64,000 bases of DNA from Priestia megaterium (GCA_008180335.1 VTEF01000005.1:62001-126000); one strand, 5' to 3'. Shown: positions 1 through 9,418, counted from the first letter of the stretch. Notes: generated by a model from the letters alone, not told the origin. A program made the numbers and translations.

Positions 1-18
1 ATAAACGGCCGTTTTTTC

Positions 19-1206
19 TTAAAATAATTTTGCTAGCTGTGTAAATAGCGTGTATCCGCCCATAATTGCCATAACTACCACAACAAAGGCACCAAATACG
101 GTCAGCCAAACAGGATGTTTATAATCACCGACGATATTTTTCTTATATGCTGCGACTAGCATCGTTCCTAATGTAATCGGTAAAATCAAACCGTTTAATG
201 CTCCTGCTAATATGAGCAGTTTCACAGGTTGACCGATGGTTAGAAAAATAAGCGTAGACACTGTGATAAACCCAATAATCACCCAGTTTTCATATTGGTC
301 AATCTTTTTATTGAATGACTTAATAAATGAAACAGATGTATATGCTGAACCAATCACAGACGTAATCGCTGCTGCTGCCATGACTACTCCAAATAATTTA
401 TACCCAATATCACCAGCTGCTAATTGAAATACAGAAGCAGGCGGATTATCTGCGTTCAATGTCAACCCTTGACTGATTACGCCTAAAGTAGCGAGAAATA
501 AGAAAATACGAATCAGTGATGCAATTGTGATTCCAGATACTGCACCTCTTGTCACTTCTGGAATTGCAGCCTTCCCTTTAATACCTGCATCTAGTAAACG
601 ATGCCCTCCTGAGAAGGTAATGTATCCGCCCACTGTTCCACCCACAAGCGTCACGATTGCAATCACATCAATTTGATCAGGTATAAACGACTTAACGACT
701 GCTTCACCAACAGGGGGAGATGAAGAAATCGCTACGTAAACCATTAAAAGGATTAACACGCCACCCATTAACTGAGCAAAGCGGTCCATTAGTTTCCCAG
801 CTTCTTTTACTAGAAAAACAGCAATGGCAATCACAGCTGTAATCACGGCACCTGCTTTAGGTGATATTCCAAATAAAACATTAAAACCAAGCCCTGCACC
901 ACCGACATTTCCGATATTAAAAGCCAAGCCGCCTAGTACAATGAGAATGGCAATAAACAACCCCAAACCAGGTAAAACAATATTTGCAATGTCTTGCGCC
1001 CGTTTTTCTGATACCGCAATAATTCGCCATACATTGAGCTGCACACCGATATCTAAAAGAATGGAAAGCAAAATAACAAAGCCAAAGCTAGCAGCAAGTG
1101 TTTGCGTAAAAACTGTTGTTTGTGTTAAAAAACCAGGCCCCACTGCAGACGTCGCCATTAAAAAAGCAGCACCGAGTAAAACACTCCAATTGCGTTGTTG
1201 CTTCAT
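19..1206 (-). CDS. NRAMP-family-like membrane transporter (YcsG type)
   Basis: A 395-residue integral membrane protein with about 11 hydrophobic segments, resembling the NRAMP-related YcsG protein that accompanies 5-oxoprolinase genes in Bacillus. The first membrane segment carries GPGF (residues 23-26) where metal-transporting NRAMPs have DPGN, and no Met-Pro-His motif is visible in the sixth segment. It is therefore probably not a classical Mn/Fe carrier. The start is supported by GAGGTGA four bases upstream, and the gene lies 9 nt after pxpA, so it is the last gene of the pxpBCA operon. From this context I infer uptake of 5-oxoproline or a related organic substrate; the substrate is not proven by sequence. 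Confidence 0.8.
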   Translation of the reverse strand: MKQQRNWSVLLGAAFLMATSAVGPGFLTQTTVFTQTLAASFGFVILLSILLDIGVQLNVWRIIAVSEKRAQDIANIVLPGLGLFIAILIVLGGLAFNIGNVGGAGLGFNVLFGISPKAGAVITAVIAIAVFLVKEAGKLMDRFAQLMGGVLILLMVYVAISSSPPVGEAVVKSFIPDQIDVIAIVTLVGGTVGGYITFSGGHRLLDAGIKGKAAIPEVTRGAVSGITIASLIRIFLFLATLGVISQGLTLNADNPPASVFQLAAGDIGYKLFGVVMAAAAITSVIGSAYTSVSFIKSFNKKIDQYENWVIIGFITVSTLIFLTIGQPVKLLILAGALNGLILPITLGTMLVAAYKKNIVGDYKHPVWLTVFGAFVVVVMAIMGGYTLFTQLAKLF

Positions 1207-1215
1207 TCCGTCACC

Positions 1216-1971
1216 TCATCGCTGTTGAATTGTAATACCTTCTTTCGTTAATCGTTCATGTATGGACTGAGCAAACTCTAAAGCATGATCGCCATCCCCA
1301 TGAATACAGATTGTATCCGCTTCGATTGAAATATCTGTTTCTTGTAGTGTATGTACTTTTTGTTCTTTTACCATGCGAACCACTTGTAAAATAGATTGTT
1401 CAGCATCAGAAATGACCGCATCTGGCAAGTGGCGCGGTGTTAACGTACCATCTTGCTGATAAGTCCGATCGGCAAATACTTCGTTAGCAGTTTTTAATCC
1501 TACTTTTTTCCCCGCTTTTATGAGCTCACTTCCGGCTAATCCATATAAAATGGCTTCACCTTCTACTTTATAAACGGCTTCAGCAATCGCCTCAGCTAAA
1601 GAAGGGTCAACAGCTGCCATGTTGTATAAAGCTCCATGCGGCTTTACATGATGTAACTTACCGCCTTCTGATTTACAAAAAGCAGCTAAAGCGCCGATTT
1701 GATAAACAGTTAAATCAAACGCTTCTTCAGGTGAAATCTTCATCATTCGGCGCCCGAAACCAACTAGGTCAGGCAAACCCGGATGAGCCCCTAAAGCTAC
1801 ATGTTCACGCAACGCTAATTGAACGGTTTTTTTCATAACAGATGGATCACCAGCGTGGAAACCACATGCAATATTCGCTGACGTTACATATTGAAGAATT
1901 TCTTTATCATTCCCCATTCGATAAGCACCGAAACTTTCTCCTAAATCACAATTTAAATCAATGGTAAACAT
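1216..1971 (-). CDS. pxpA: 5-oxoprolinase subunit A (LamB/YcsF family)
   Basis: A 251-residue LamB/YcsF-family protein. With PxpB and PxpC it forms the ATP-dependent prokaryotic 5-oxoprolinase, which opens the ring of 5-oxoproline to give glutamate and removes this damage product. The N-terminal signature [11 protein letters not shown] (residues 4-14), the ACGFHAGDP segment and the HPGLPDL segment are diagnostic. The open frame extends 13 codons upstream, but AAGGAGGAG at 1978-1986 sits 8 nt from the ATG at 1971, matching the usual family N-terminus; an ATG at 1974 is the alternative. It follows pxpC and precedes the NRAMP-like gene on the same strand. Confidence 0.93.
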   Translation of the reverse strand: MFTIDLNCDLGESFGAYRMGNDKEILQYVTSANIACGFHAGDPSVMKKTVQLALREHVALGAHPGLPDLVGFGRRMMKISPEEAFDLTVYQIGALAAFCKSEGGKLHHVKPHGALYNMAAVDPSLAEAIAEAVYKVEGEAILYGLAGSELIKAGKKVGLKTANEVFADRTYQQDGTLTPRHLPDAVISDAEQSILQVVRMVKEQKVHTLQETDISIEADTICIHGDGDHALEFAQSIHERLTKEGITIQQR

Positions 1972-2025
1972 CATCCACTCCTCCTTTATCTCTTCTATTG
2001 TTTGCAACACCGTTCTATCTCACTT

Positions 2026-3027
2026 TTATTTTTTCATACGAAGTATTAGTTTAATGTGGTCTAACTGTTTTTCTTGTTGAATCAATAAACGTTGAGCTTC
2101 TTGCAAAGAAATCAGCTTAAATGCCACTTGTTTTCCTGGCGGAATTTGCGCTAATATTGGCAAGTCGACCGTAGCGACTTGTCCAATTCGAGGGTAACCA
2201 CCAGTTGTTTGGTGATCGGCTAATAAGACAATTGGATTTCCTTCTTTTGGAACTTGTATCGTTCCAAACGTAACAGCGCTTGATAAAAGCTCTTTTTCAT
2301 TTTTAAATAGTAAAGTTCTTCCCTTTAATCGATATCCCATTCGATCCGACTGAGGAGTAACGGTAAACGGCTGATCGAAAAATGCTTGTTGGCTCTCTTC
2401 TGTAAACCATTGAAATTCTGCACCTTGAAGGGTCCTAATCGTAGGATTTGCTTCATAACGCGGCAATAGCTTAGGATGGATGCTCCAAAATGCCTGCTTA
2501 AAAGGGCGATCGGTTTGTTTACGCTTTAACCGCTTCATAATTTCTTTTCCTGTTTCCGTCGGTTGATGACATGGAATTTGATCATTTGCTTGCAATGCAC
2601 GGCCGTTCATTCCGCCAAGTTCTGCGCGTAATGATGTAGCTGTGCTCCCCATGACCTTATCAATAGCAAATGAACCAGAAACAGCAATATACGAACGGCA
2701 CCCAGAAACCGGAACACCAAACTGCAGTACACTTCCTTTTAAAACATAGACAGGGCGCCACATTTTAACAGGTTCACCATCGATGACAGGTGATAAATTG
2801 CCACCTGTCATCGCAATTAGCGCATCGTTCTCAAACTGTAATCTCGGACCCATTAACGTTACTTCTAAAGCAGCTTTGCCCTCGTCATTGCCAACAAGCA
2901 AATTCCCAATTCGAAGCGCTAGCTTATCCATCGCCCCGCTCACAATAATGCCATCTTTTTGAAAACCGTATCTGCCTAAATCTTGAATCGTTGTTAACAA
3001 ACCTGGCCGTATAACTTTAATACTCAT
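2026..3027 (-). CDS. pxpC: 5-oxoprolinase subunit C (KipA-like, biotin-dependent carboxyltransferase fold)
   Basis: A 333-residue protein of the KipA/PxpC family (AHS2 domain). The N-terminal PGLLTTIQDLGRYG segment (about residues 7-20) and the later internal QSDRMGYRL segment are typical. It is the third subunit of the ATP-dependent 5-oxoprolinase; in Bacillus subtilis the homologue KipA also antagonises the kinase inhibitor KipI. I choose the ATG at 3027 because an AAAGGAG element precedes it, rather than an in-frame upstream start. Its start overlaps the 3' end of pxpB by 11 nt, so the two are translationally coupled. Confidence 0.93.
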   Translation of the reverse strand: MSIKVIRPGLLTTIQDLGRYGFQKDGIIVSGAMDKLALRIGNLLVGNDEGKAALEVTLMGPRLQFENDALIAMTGGNLSPVIDGEPVKMWRPVYVLKGSVLQFGVPVSGCRSYIAVSGSFAIDKVMGSTATSLRAELGGMNGRALQANDQIPCHQPTETGKEIMKRLKRKQTDRPFKQAFWSIHPKLLPRYEANPTIRTLQGAEFQWFTEESQQAFFDQPFTVTPQSDRMGYRLKGRTLLFKNEKELLSSAVTFGTIQVPKEGNPIVLLADHQTTGGYPRIGQVATVDLPILAQIPPGKQVAFKLISLQEAQRLLIQQEKQLDHIKLILRMKK

Positions 3028-3736
3028 AGACTTTCTCCTTTCGCGCTTCATATTCTTCTTGTGTGATCTCAACAAATCGAATACGATCTCCCGCTCGGAG
3101 CAAGCTTGGTGATGCTGCGTTTGGAGTAAACAAAGCTAAAGGTGTGCGCCCAATTAATTGCCACCCGCCAGGTGTCTCAATTGGATAAATGCCTGTTTGT
3201 TTACCTGCAATGCCAACAGATCCTTTTGGAATCGCAGAACGAGGCGTTTCCTTTCGAGGTGCTGCAATTTTCTCACTCATACCGCCCAAATAAGGAAAGC
3301 CTGGTGCAAATCCGATCATATAGACCAGATACTCTTTGCTTGTATGAATGTGTATTACTTCTTGTTCAGTTAAGGAGTTATGTTTTGCCACCTCAATTAA
3401 GTCTGGTCCATACTCTCCGCCATAGCACACTGGAATGTCAATTAATCGAGACTCTGCAACAACTTCTTTTCTATCATGCTTTAACAAGGATTCAACTCGT
3501 TCTTTTACCACTTGGTAAGGATCGTGTTTGCCTTTGTCTCCAACTATCCATGGATGATAATAAATAGTTACTGTTGTAAAAGCTGGCACATATTCAATCA
3601 TTCCCTCAAAAGGCTCTGCTTCTAACAATTTCGTCAACTTTTGAACTTGCTCATGAACTGATAACTGAATTTCATCACCAAATGAAACAACCAGCCCACT
3701 ATCGCCGAGCGGATATATGGTGTATGTATCGTGCAT
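3017..3736 (-). CDS. pxpB: 5-oxoprolinase subunit B (KipI-like)
   Basis: A 239-residue KipI/PxpB-family protein (AHS1 domain) and first gene of the pxpB-pxpC-pxpA-transporter operon. The GFAPGFPYLGGM segment in the middle and the later SVGIAGKQTGIYP segment are hallmarks. In Bacillus subtilis KipI also inhibits sporulation kinase KinA; whether this copy does so cannot be read from sequence. The start at ATG 3736 has AAAGGAG 9 nt upstream. No kipR-like IclR regulator is adjacent, unlike the B. subtilis locus. Confidence 0.93.
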   Translation of the reverse strand: MHDTYTIYPLGDSGLVVSFGDEIQLSVHEQVQKLTKLLEAEPFEGMIEYVPAFTTVTIYYHPWIVGDKGKHDPYQVVKERVESLLKHDRKEVVAESRLIDIPVCYGGEYGPDLIEVAKHNSLTEQEVIHIHTSKEYLVYMIGFAPGFPYLGGMSEKIAAPRKETPRSAIPKGSVGIAGKQTGIYPIETPGGWQLIGRTPLALFTPNAASPSLLRAGDRIRFVEITQEEYEARKEKVYEY

Positions 3737-4102
3737 CTGCTGCCCGCTCCTTTCATGCTTATATTGTTTCAAGAAACTAAATCTTCCATCCTTAACCTAC
3801 TTGTTTAAATAAATATTATAAAAACACGAAATTTATCTCTATGTTCTACTTAATCAGAATACTATAAACATTTCAAGGTTTAAGCTTTAGATGATGTCAA
3901 TAAAAGTCATGTGTATACGCTGTTAAACTCTCTTAGCGGCTTATGAAGTAGTAGCGATGCATAATGTAACTAGCACTCCTGCTAAATTTTTGTCCTCTAA
4001 AGTAAAACTTCAATTAGTGGAGCCCTGTCGGATGTCGTTCACACAGACGTTGTCATTAAAGGTGGGGGATTTATTATTCTTTATGAAAGTAAAAGCAAGC
4101 AT
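3737..4102. other. Non-coding stretch upstream of pxpB
   Basis: This stretch holds the pxpB promoter region (a TATAAT reads on the minus strand at 3815-3820, without a convincing -35) and one copy of a short dispersed repeat (3999-4022). I see no convincing gene; an open frame running rightward from 3957 overlaps treR antisense and has no ribosome-binding site. Confidence 0.5.
3999..4022. repeat. Short dispersed intergenic repeat, copy 1
   Basis: This 24-bp stretch matches 31171-31194 at 21 of 24 positions, around the core ACTTCAATTARTGGAG. The two copies lie 27 kb apart in different intergenic regions. They may be one arm of a structured intergenic element or a scar of a mobile element. Confidence 0.5.
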
Positions 4103-4137
4103 AAAAAAGCAAGAGATTTTTTCCTCTCTTGCTTTTA
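4103..4137 (-). terminator. Intrinsic terminator of the treR transcript
   Basis: A perfect 12-bp stem (4105-4116 pairing with 4125-4136) with an 8-nt loop is followed on the minus strand by a run of six U. It overlaps the treR stop codon. Confidence 0.88.
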
Positions 4138-4851
4138 CACTCCGCGTCTTGCAAATTCAACAAATCGAAATTTATCAAGGCGATGGCGGGACTCGGTATA
4201 CTGAAATAAGCTTGCATCTTCTAGATACACATAGTTGCGAACGACTACAACATGATCATACTCTTTTAAATCTAAATAACGGTGGTCCTCCTCCGTTAAT
4301 TCATCAACTGAAATTTCTTTTTTGGCAAAGCTAATTTTTAAGCCGACTTCCTTTTCTAAATACTCATAAATGGACCCTTCACATATGTCTCTCGTTAAAT
4401 GAGAGACATACTTGCGGTTAAAAAAATCTTTATCAAGGATAATCCGCTCTCCGTTAATTTCTCTCGATCGAATCACTTTCCATACAGAATCTTTATGGCT
4501 TATATTTAATCGTGTTCGAATTTCTTCATTTGGCTTAATAAGCTCAAGCTCCTCAACAATTGTTTTTGAATCATGCCCTAATTTTTCAGCTACTTCTTTA
4601 AAACTGACGAGCCCTGAAATCGGGAAGTCAAAACGGGACACATCTAACACAAAAGAACCTTTCCCTTTCATTTTTTGAATATATCCATTTTGAGACAAAA
4701 GATTGAGTGCTTTTCTTATCGTCTCGCGGGATGTTTCATAATGCGCGACTAATTCATTTTCAGAAGGTAATTTTGTATTTGGACGCCACTTTCCACTTTT
4801 AATCGTTTCCGCTAGGTCCTCATAAATCACCATAAATTTATTCTCTTTCAA
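4135..4851 (-). CDS. treR: Trehalose operon repressor (GntR family)
   Basis: A 238-residue GntR-family repressor with an N-terminal winged helix (LPSENELVAHYETSRETIRKA lies at about residues 24-44) and a C-terminal UTRA effector domain. It is inferred to bind the operators before treP and to release DNA on trehalose 6-phosphate, as in Bacillus subtilis TreR. A TTG start at 4851 is chosen: it has AGGTGA about 5 nt upstream and gives an N-terminus resembling the B. subtilis protein; the GTG at 4860 overlaps that ribosome-binding site. It is the last gene of treP-treA-treR, separated from treA by a terminator-like hairpin. Confidence 0.92.
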   Translation of the reverse strand: MKENKFMVIYEDLAETIKSGKWRPNTKLPSENELVAHYETSRETIRKALNLLSQNGYIQKMKGKGSFVLDVSRFDFPISGLVSFKEVAEKLGHDSKTIVEELELIKPNEEIRTRLNISHKDSVWKVIRSREINGERIILDKDFFNRKYVSHLTRDICEGSIYEYLEKEVGLKISFAKKEISVDELTEEDHRYLDLKEYDHVVVVRNYVYLEDASLFQYTESRHRLDKFRFVEFARRGV

Positions 4852-4884
4852 TATAATCACCTATTTTTTAAAGTTAACGCTATT

Positions 4885-4922
4885 GTATAAAAAGAACGAT
4901 GGGTTGTCACCCACCGTTCTTC
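4885..4922 (-). terminator. Terminator-like hairpin between treA and treR
   Basis: Inverted arms AAGAACGATGGGT and ACCCACCGTTCTT surround a GTC-type loop at 4892-4921 and are followed on the minus strand by UUUUUAUA. It lies inside the apparent operon, so partial termination would lower treR expression relative to treA. Confidence 0.75.
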
Positions 4923-5028
4923 TATCACGCTTCAGTCAACAACCTACAGGACAAATCGCACTGATTGATGTTCTACTTTCCATCATCTTCCCATTTTTAC
5001 TATGTGAATCTAACATTAAGTTTTTACT

Positions 5029-6714
5029 TTATTTCTTTAAATGATACACAATTGATTCATATGGTCTCAATGTCATTTGCTTGTAGTCAGAAGGTGAATC
5101 ATTGTAATTTGAAAGCAACACTTCACTATTGTATCCGTCTACGTCTACTTCTGCTGGCAACTCAAATGCCGTCTCGTTTCCGTAGAAGTTATTGACAACT
5201 AGAAGCTTCTCATTTTCTCCATTTCGAACATATGCAAAAATTTCAGGGTGATTTTCTAAAATTAGTTCATAATCGCCAGCTGTAATAATATCATACTGCT
5301 TGCGTAACTGAATTAACTTTTGATAGTGATAGAAGACTGAATTTTCATCTTGAAGGGCACACTCAACATTGATTTCTTTATAATTGTCAGCAGGATAAAT
5401 CCACGGTGTTCCTTCTGTAAAGCCTGCATGTTTCTCATCATTCCATTGAACTGGTGTACGAGAATTATCACGTGATTTACTTTTTAAAATGTTGATAATG
5501 TCCTCATGGCTCATGCCTTCTTCTCGTTTAATCTGATAAATATTTAATGATTCAACATCACGATACTCTTCAATGTTATTAAATTTAGGATTTGTCATCC
5601 CAATTTCTTCACCTTGATAAATATAAGGCGTTCCTTGCATCATATGAACAGTTGTGGCAAGCATTTTTGCTGATTCATTGTGGTACTTATCATCATTTCC
5701 ATAACGAGAGACAACACGCGGCTGGTCGTGGTTGCACCAGAACAATGCATTCCAGCCTCCGCCTTTATTCATCTCCACTTGCCATGTTGATAAAATCTCT
5801 TTTAATTTCAGAAAATCAAAATCAGCTAATGCCCACTTTTCACCGTTTGGATAGTCCACTTTTAAATGGTGAAAGTTAAATGTCATGCTAAGCTCATGAC
5901 TATCTGGGTGCGTATATTGGATACAATGATCAATTGTTGTTGAAGACATTTCTCCAACCGTCATACTGTCATATTTTGAAAATACTTCTCGGTTCATTTC
6001 CTTCATATACTCATGGGCACGCGGACCATCTGTATAAAACTTGCGTCCATCGCCAGGAGCAACGGAACCATCATCATCTAAAAAGCGTTGATCTTTTGAG
6101 ATTAAATTAATCACATCAAGACGGAAGCCATCAACACCTTTTTTAAACCAAAAGTGCATCATATCGTAAACATTTTGACGTACTTTTTCATTTTCCCAGT
6201 TTAAATCAGCTTGTGTGACATCAAATAAATGGAGATATGATTGTTCTGTCAGCTCATCATGCTGCCAAGCAGAGCCTCCAAATTTTGAAACCCAGTTCGT
6301 TGGTGCACTTCCATCTGCTTTTTGATCTTTCCAAATGTAAAAATCACGATATGGGTTATCCTTTGACTCTCTCGATTTTTTAAACCATTCGTGCTCTGTA
6401 GACGTATGGTTCACAACAATGTCCATAATAATTTTGATATCACGTTGATGTGCTTCTTCTAATAAGCAATCAAAGTCTTCCATTGTTCCATACTCTTCAT
6501 GAATATTGAAATAATCACTAATATCATAACCGTTATCTCGCTGCGGAGATTTGTAAATCGGTGTTAACCAAAGTACATCTACACCTAACTTTTTTAAATA
6601 ATCTAATTTTGATATAATTCCCTGAATATCTCCTACACCATTTCCTGATGTATCATAAAAGCTTTTTGGATAAATTTGATATACAACTGATTTTTTCCAC
6701 CACGGTTGTTTCAT
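5029..6714 (-). CDS. treA: Trehalose-6-phosphate hydrolase (GH13)
   Basis: A 561-residue GH13 phospho-alpha-(1,1)-glucosidase that splits cytoplasmic trehalose 6-phosphate into glucose and glucose 6-phosphate. The catalytic residues of the alpha-amylase barrel are visible: nucleophile Asp200 in FRLDV, acid/base Glu255 in TVGEM and Asp330 in NHDQPR. The start at ATG 6714 follows GGTGGTG by 6 nt. It lies downstream of treP, whose product delivers the substrate; a stem-loop around 6771-6812 in the treP-treA gap could modulate read-through. The related alpha-glucosidase at the right end of the window is the nearest look-alike, but operon context favours TreA here. Confidence 0.93.
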   Translation of the reverse strand: MKQPWWKKSVVYQIYPKSFYDTSGNGVGDIQGIISKLDYLKKLGVDVLWLTPIYKSPQRDNGYDISDYFNIHEEYGTMEDFDCLLEEAHQRDIKIIMDIVVNHTSTEHEWFKKSRESKDNPYRDFYIWKDQKADGSAPTNWVSKFGGSAWQHDELTEQSYLHLFDVTQADLNWENEKVRQNVYDMMHFWFKKGVDGFRLDVINLISKDQRFLDDDGSVAPGDGRKFYTDGPRAHEYMKEMNREVFSKYDSMTVGEMSSTTIDHCIQYTHPDSHELSMTFNFHHLKVDYPNGEKWALADFDFLKLKEILSTWQVEMNKGGGWNALFWCNHDQPRVVSRYGNDDKYHNESAKMLATTVHMMQGTPYIYQGEEIGMTNPKFNNIEEYRDVESLNIYQIKREEGMSHEDIINILKSKSRDNSRTPVQWNDEKHAGFTEGTPWIYPADNYKEINVECALQDENSVFYHYQKLIQLRKQYDIITAGDYELILENHPEIFAYVRNGENEKLLVVNNFYGNETAFELPAEVDVDGYNSEVLLSNYNDSPSDYKQMTLRPYESIVYHLKK

Positions 6715-6837
6715 AATACGCACCACCATTATTTTTTTATGAATCTGAATGTTATATTGTTAACAAGAAAAGAGACGAAACCCATTATACATAGAGATAT
6801 CTCATATGTCTCGGTCTCGCCCCCCTTTTTGTACGAA

Positions 6838-8253
6838 TTATGCTCGTTTCTGTAATTTACCTAATAGTAATGTTAAGACAAACGGCACAACGATGACAAT
6901 CACCATACCGATAATAAATGGACCCCAATCTTCTGGCAAGATTGAAAGCGGAGCTGGAATACCGCCTACTCCAATTGAAGCTGCTCGTACACCGCTCACC
7001 GTCACAACAATACCAGCAATCGCTGAACCGATAATCGCTGAGATAAATGCAAATCTAAAGCGCAAGTTTACCCCAAACATTGCCGGTTCTGTAATCCCTA
7101 ACCATGCCGAAATTCCTGATGTAAGTGATAGCCCGCGTAGCTTTTCATCATGCTTAGACAATACCATCATCGCAAATGCTGCAGATCCTTGAGCAATATT
7201 GGATAATGCAACCATCGGCCATAAGAATGTACTACCAATGCTTCCTATTAACTGTAAATCAACTGCTAAGAATGTGTGATGCATGCCTGTAATAACAAGC
7301 GGAGCATACAATCCACCATATACAATTCCGCCAATAAACGGAGCTGTTTCAAATAGCCATACTACTGCATCGGTAATCACGTTTCCGATTGCAAATGTAA
7401 TAGGTCCAATTGCGATGAACGCCAGAAATCCTGTTAGTAATAACGCAACAGGTGCAACAACTAAAAGTTGAAATCCATCTGGAATGCGTTTTCGTAAAAA
7501 GACTTCAATTTTTGCTAATACAAATGATGCCACTAACACTGGCAAGACTTGTCCTTGATAACCTACTTTTTCTACTTCAAAACCGAATAAGTTCCATGTA
7601 TCAATCGTTCCTTTTTGAAGCGCATCACCATAAGCCCATGCATTCAACAAATCTGGATGTACAAGCATGAGCCCAAGTACAATCCCTAATAATGGATTTC
7701 CACCAAAACGATTAACTGCTGACCATCCAATCAACCCTGGCAAGAATACAAAGGCTGTATTCGCAATTAAGTTGATCATGCTCGCTAAATCTTTCCATTG
7801 TGTATGAACATCAACTAGCGACTTTTCATCGTAAAAAATACCAGGTCCTGTGAGGACATTGTTAATTCCCATTAACAAACCAGCTGTTACGATAGCAGGT
7901 AAAATCGGAATAAAAATATCGGCTAGCGTTTTAATCGCACGTTGAAGTGGATTTAAATTTTTTGCTGCTTCATTTTTCACTTCCTCTTTTGACAACTCGC
8001 CAATTCCTGTAATCGCAACCATTTCTTTATACACTTTATCAACTGTTCCTTGTCCAATAACCACTTGAAATTGTCCATTTGTGGAAAAAGAACCTTTAAC
8101 AAGATCATGATTATTCAGCATTTCTTGATCAACTTTGCTCTCATCTTTTAGAACAAACCGTAACCGTGTTACGCAATGAGTTGCTGCAGAGATATTTTCT
8201 TTTCCGCCAACTGCTTGAATAATCTGTTCGACAGATTCTCGATTTATGCTCAT
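6838..8253 (-). CDS. treP: Trehalose-specific PTS enzyme IIBC
   Basis: A 471-residue phosphotransferase transporter. The N-terminal EIIB domain carries the phosphorylatable Cys27 in HCVTRLRF; the rest is a multi-span EIIC domain with the conserved GITEP segment. It takes up trehalose and phosphorylates it to trehalose 6-phosphate. No EIIA domain is fused, so it must borrow EIIA-Glc from another protein. AAGGGGGA precedes the ATG. It is the first gene of the operon and lies directly behind the TreR operators and cre. Confidence 0.95.
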   Translation of the reverse strand: MSINRESVEQIIQAVGGKENISAATHCVTRLRFVLKDESKVDQEMLNNHDLVKGSFSTNGQFQVVIGQGTVDKVYKEMVAITGIGELSKEEVKNEAAKNLNPLQRAIKTLADIFIPILPAIVTAGLLMGINNVLTGPGIFYDEKSLVDVHTQWKDLASMINLIANTAFVFLPGLIGWSAVNRFGGNPLLGIVLGLMLVHPDLLNAWAYGDALQKGTIDTWNLFGFEVEKVGYQGQVLPVLVASFVLAKIEVFLRKRIPDGFQLLVVAPVALLLTGFLAFIAIGPITFAIGNVITDAVVWLFETAPFIGGIVYGGLYAPLVITGMHHTFLAVDLQLIGSIGSTFLWPMVALSNIAQGSAAFAMMVLSKHDEKLRGLSLTSGISAWLGITEPAMFGVNLRFRFAFISAIIGSAIAGIVVTVSGVRAASIGVGGIPAPLSILPEDWGPFIIGMVIVIVVPFVLTLLLGKLQKRA

Positions 8254-8353
8254 TTCATCTTCCCCCTTGTTAACGTTTTCATATTTGATTCAAATAAAAC
8301 GATACCTCTTTATAACAATAGCTTTCCCTAAAAAAAATGAAGTAAAACGATTT

Positions 8354-8368
8354 AGGTAACGTTTTCAT
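8354..8368 (-). promoter_or_regulatory. cre site (CcpA) upstream of treP
   Basis: On the minus strand ATGAAAACGTTACCT matches the degenerate cre consensus WTGNAANCGNWNNCW at every defined position. It lies about 100 bp before the treP start and downstream of the TreR operators, fitting glucose repression of trehalose use. Confidence 0.82.
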
Positions 8369-8374
8369 TTCTAA

Positions 8375-8388
8375 CTTGTATATACAGG
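8375..8388. promoter_or_regulatory. TreR operator, proximal copy
   Basis: CTTGTATATACAGG is a near-palindrome resembling the TTGTATATACAA operator of Bacillus subtilis TreR. It is inverted relative to the copy at 8411-8424. Confidence 0.8.
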
Positions 8389-8410
8389 TCACTTACAATT
8401 GATATTGTAT

Positions 8411-8424
8411 CCTGTATATACAAG
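8411..8424. promoter_or_regulatory. TreR operator, distal copy
   Basis: CCTGTATATACAAG is the exact reverse complement of the proximal operator; centres are 36 bp apart. The pair brackets the presumed treP promoter, an arrangement suited to cooperative binding by a TreR dimer pair. Confidence 0.8.
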
Positions 8425-8452
8425 TTAGTCAACAAAAATCGACATTTTTTTC

Positions 8453-8485
8453 GAAAAAAATCACTCTTTCTATTAGAAAGAGTGA
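8453..8485 (-). terminator. Terminator of the DMT transporter gene
   Basis: A perfect 10-bp stem (TCACTCTTTC with GAAAGAGTGA, loop TATTA, 8461-8485) is followed on the minus strand by seven U. Confidence 0.88.
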
Positions 8486-8491
8486 TAAAGC

Positions 8492-9418
8492 TTACTGGGA
8501 TACATGTGAATGTGCTGATTTCTTACGGTTCATCCATCGCTTTTCAATTAAGCCGCTGCCAAGTAATACCCCCATTACAATAAATAAAAAGCCCATTAAC
8601 TGTGCTGAATGAACTTCTTCTTGCAGAAAAATCGCCGAGCTTACAAGCGCAAAGAATGGATTTAAATTAACAAAAATCGAGGATTCAGCTGGGCCAATAT
8701 GTTGAACGGCTTGATTATAAATCATATGCCCAAAAGCAGTTGCTAATAAAGCCGAACCAAAAAATAACAGCCAGAGATCAATACGGGTTTGCTTCATCGT
8801 CGCCAAACCATTTGGTTCTAAAAGCAAGCTAATGACAAATAAGAAAACGGATCCTGTCACAAGCATCCATCCAGTCATCAGCGGTGCATCAATTGTTGCA
8901 GACGCACGACGAATAAATACGTAACTAACAGCCTGTGTTAAAATAGATAAAAAGACAAACAGATCTCCTCTCGTTCCAGTTGTCACAGCTCCACTTCCTG
9001 CTAATACGATAAAAGCAACCCCTGAAAACCCACTGACAACACCTAAAAATCGTAAAAACGTAAGGCGTGTTCCTAAAAACAATACCGCACAAATCGTTGT
9101 TAGAATTGGGCTTAACCCTAAGATTAACCCTCCATTTGAAGCACTCGTTTCTTTTAATCCTGTTGATAAAAAGAAATGATGACACACGACATTAAAAAAA
9201 CCAACAATTGTAATAAACAACAATTCTTTTTTCGTGATTTTCCGCAATTTTTTCTTCGCTTTTAACAACAGCAGTACTGCTAAGCCTGCAAATAAAATGC
9301 GAAATGACGTCATCGTTACCGGTGCAAATGCTCCAACTAACAGCTTTAACGCAACTACATTTACTCCCCACAGAAACATTACAAACACTAAAACGCCATA
9401 AATTTTATATCTATTCAT
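8492..9418 (-). CDS. DMT-superfamily (EamA) transporter
   Basis: A 308-residue membrane protein with about ten hydrophobic segments forming two EamA repeats (roughly residues 5-140 and 150-290). Conserved features are MFLWGVNVVALK near the N-terminus and the FVNLNPFFALVSS segment in the second repeat. Family members export amino acids, nucleosides or other metabolites; nothing here fixes the substrate. It stands alone with its own terminator. The C-terminus ends in a basic, His-containing tail. Confidence 0.88.
   Translation of the reverse strand: MNRYKIYGVLVFVMFLWGVNVVALKLLVGAFAPVTMTSFRILFAGLAVLLLLKAKKKLRKITKKELLFITIVGFFNVVCHHFFLSTGLKETSASNGGLILGLSPILTTICAVLFLGTRLTFLRFLGVVSGFSGVAFIVLAGSGAVTTGTRGDLFVFLSILTQAVSYVFIRRASATIDAPLMTGWMLVTGSVFLFVISLLLEPNGLATMKQTRIDLWLLFFGSALLATAFGHMIYNQAVQHIGPAESSIFVNLNPFFALVSSAIFLQEEVHSAQLMGFLFIVMGVLLGSGLIEKRWMNRKKSAHSHVSQ

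Noticed and set aside
3957-4334. A plus-strand open frame reaching into treR
   Set aside because: It runs through the treR terminator and antisense to treR, without start signals or a recognisable product.
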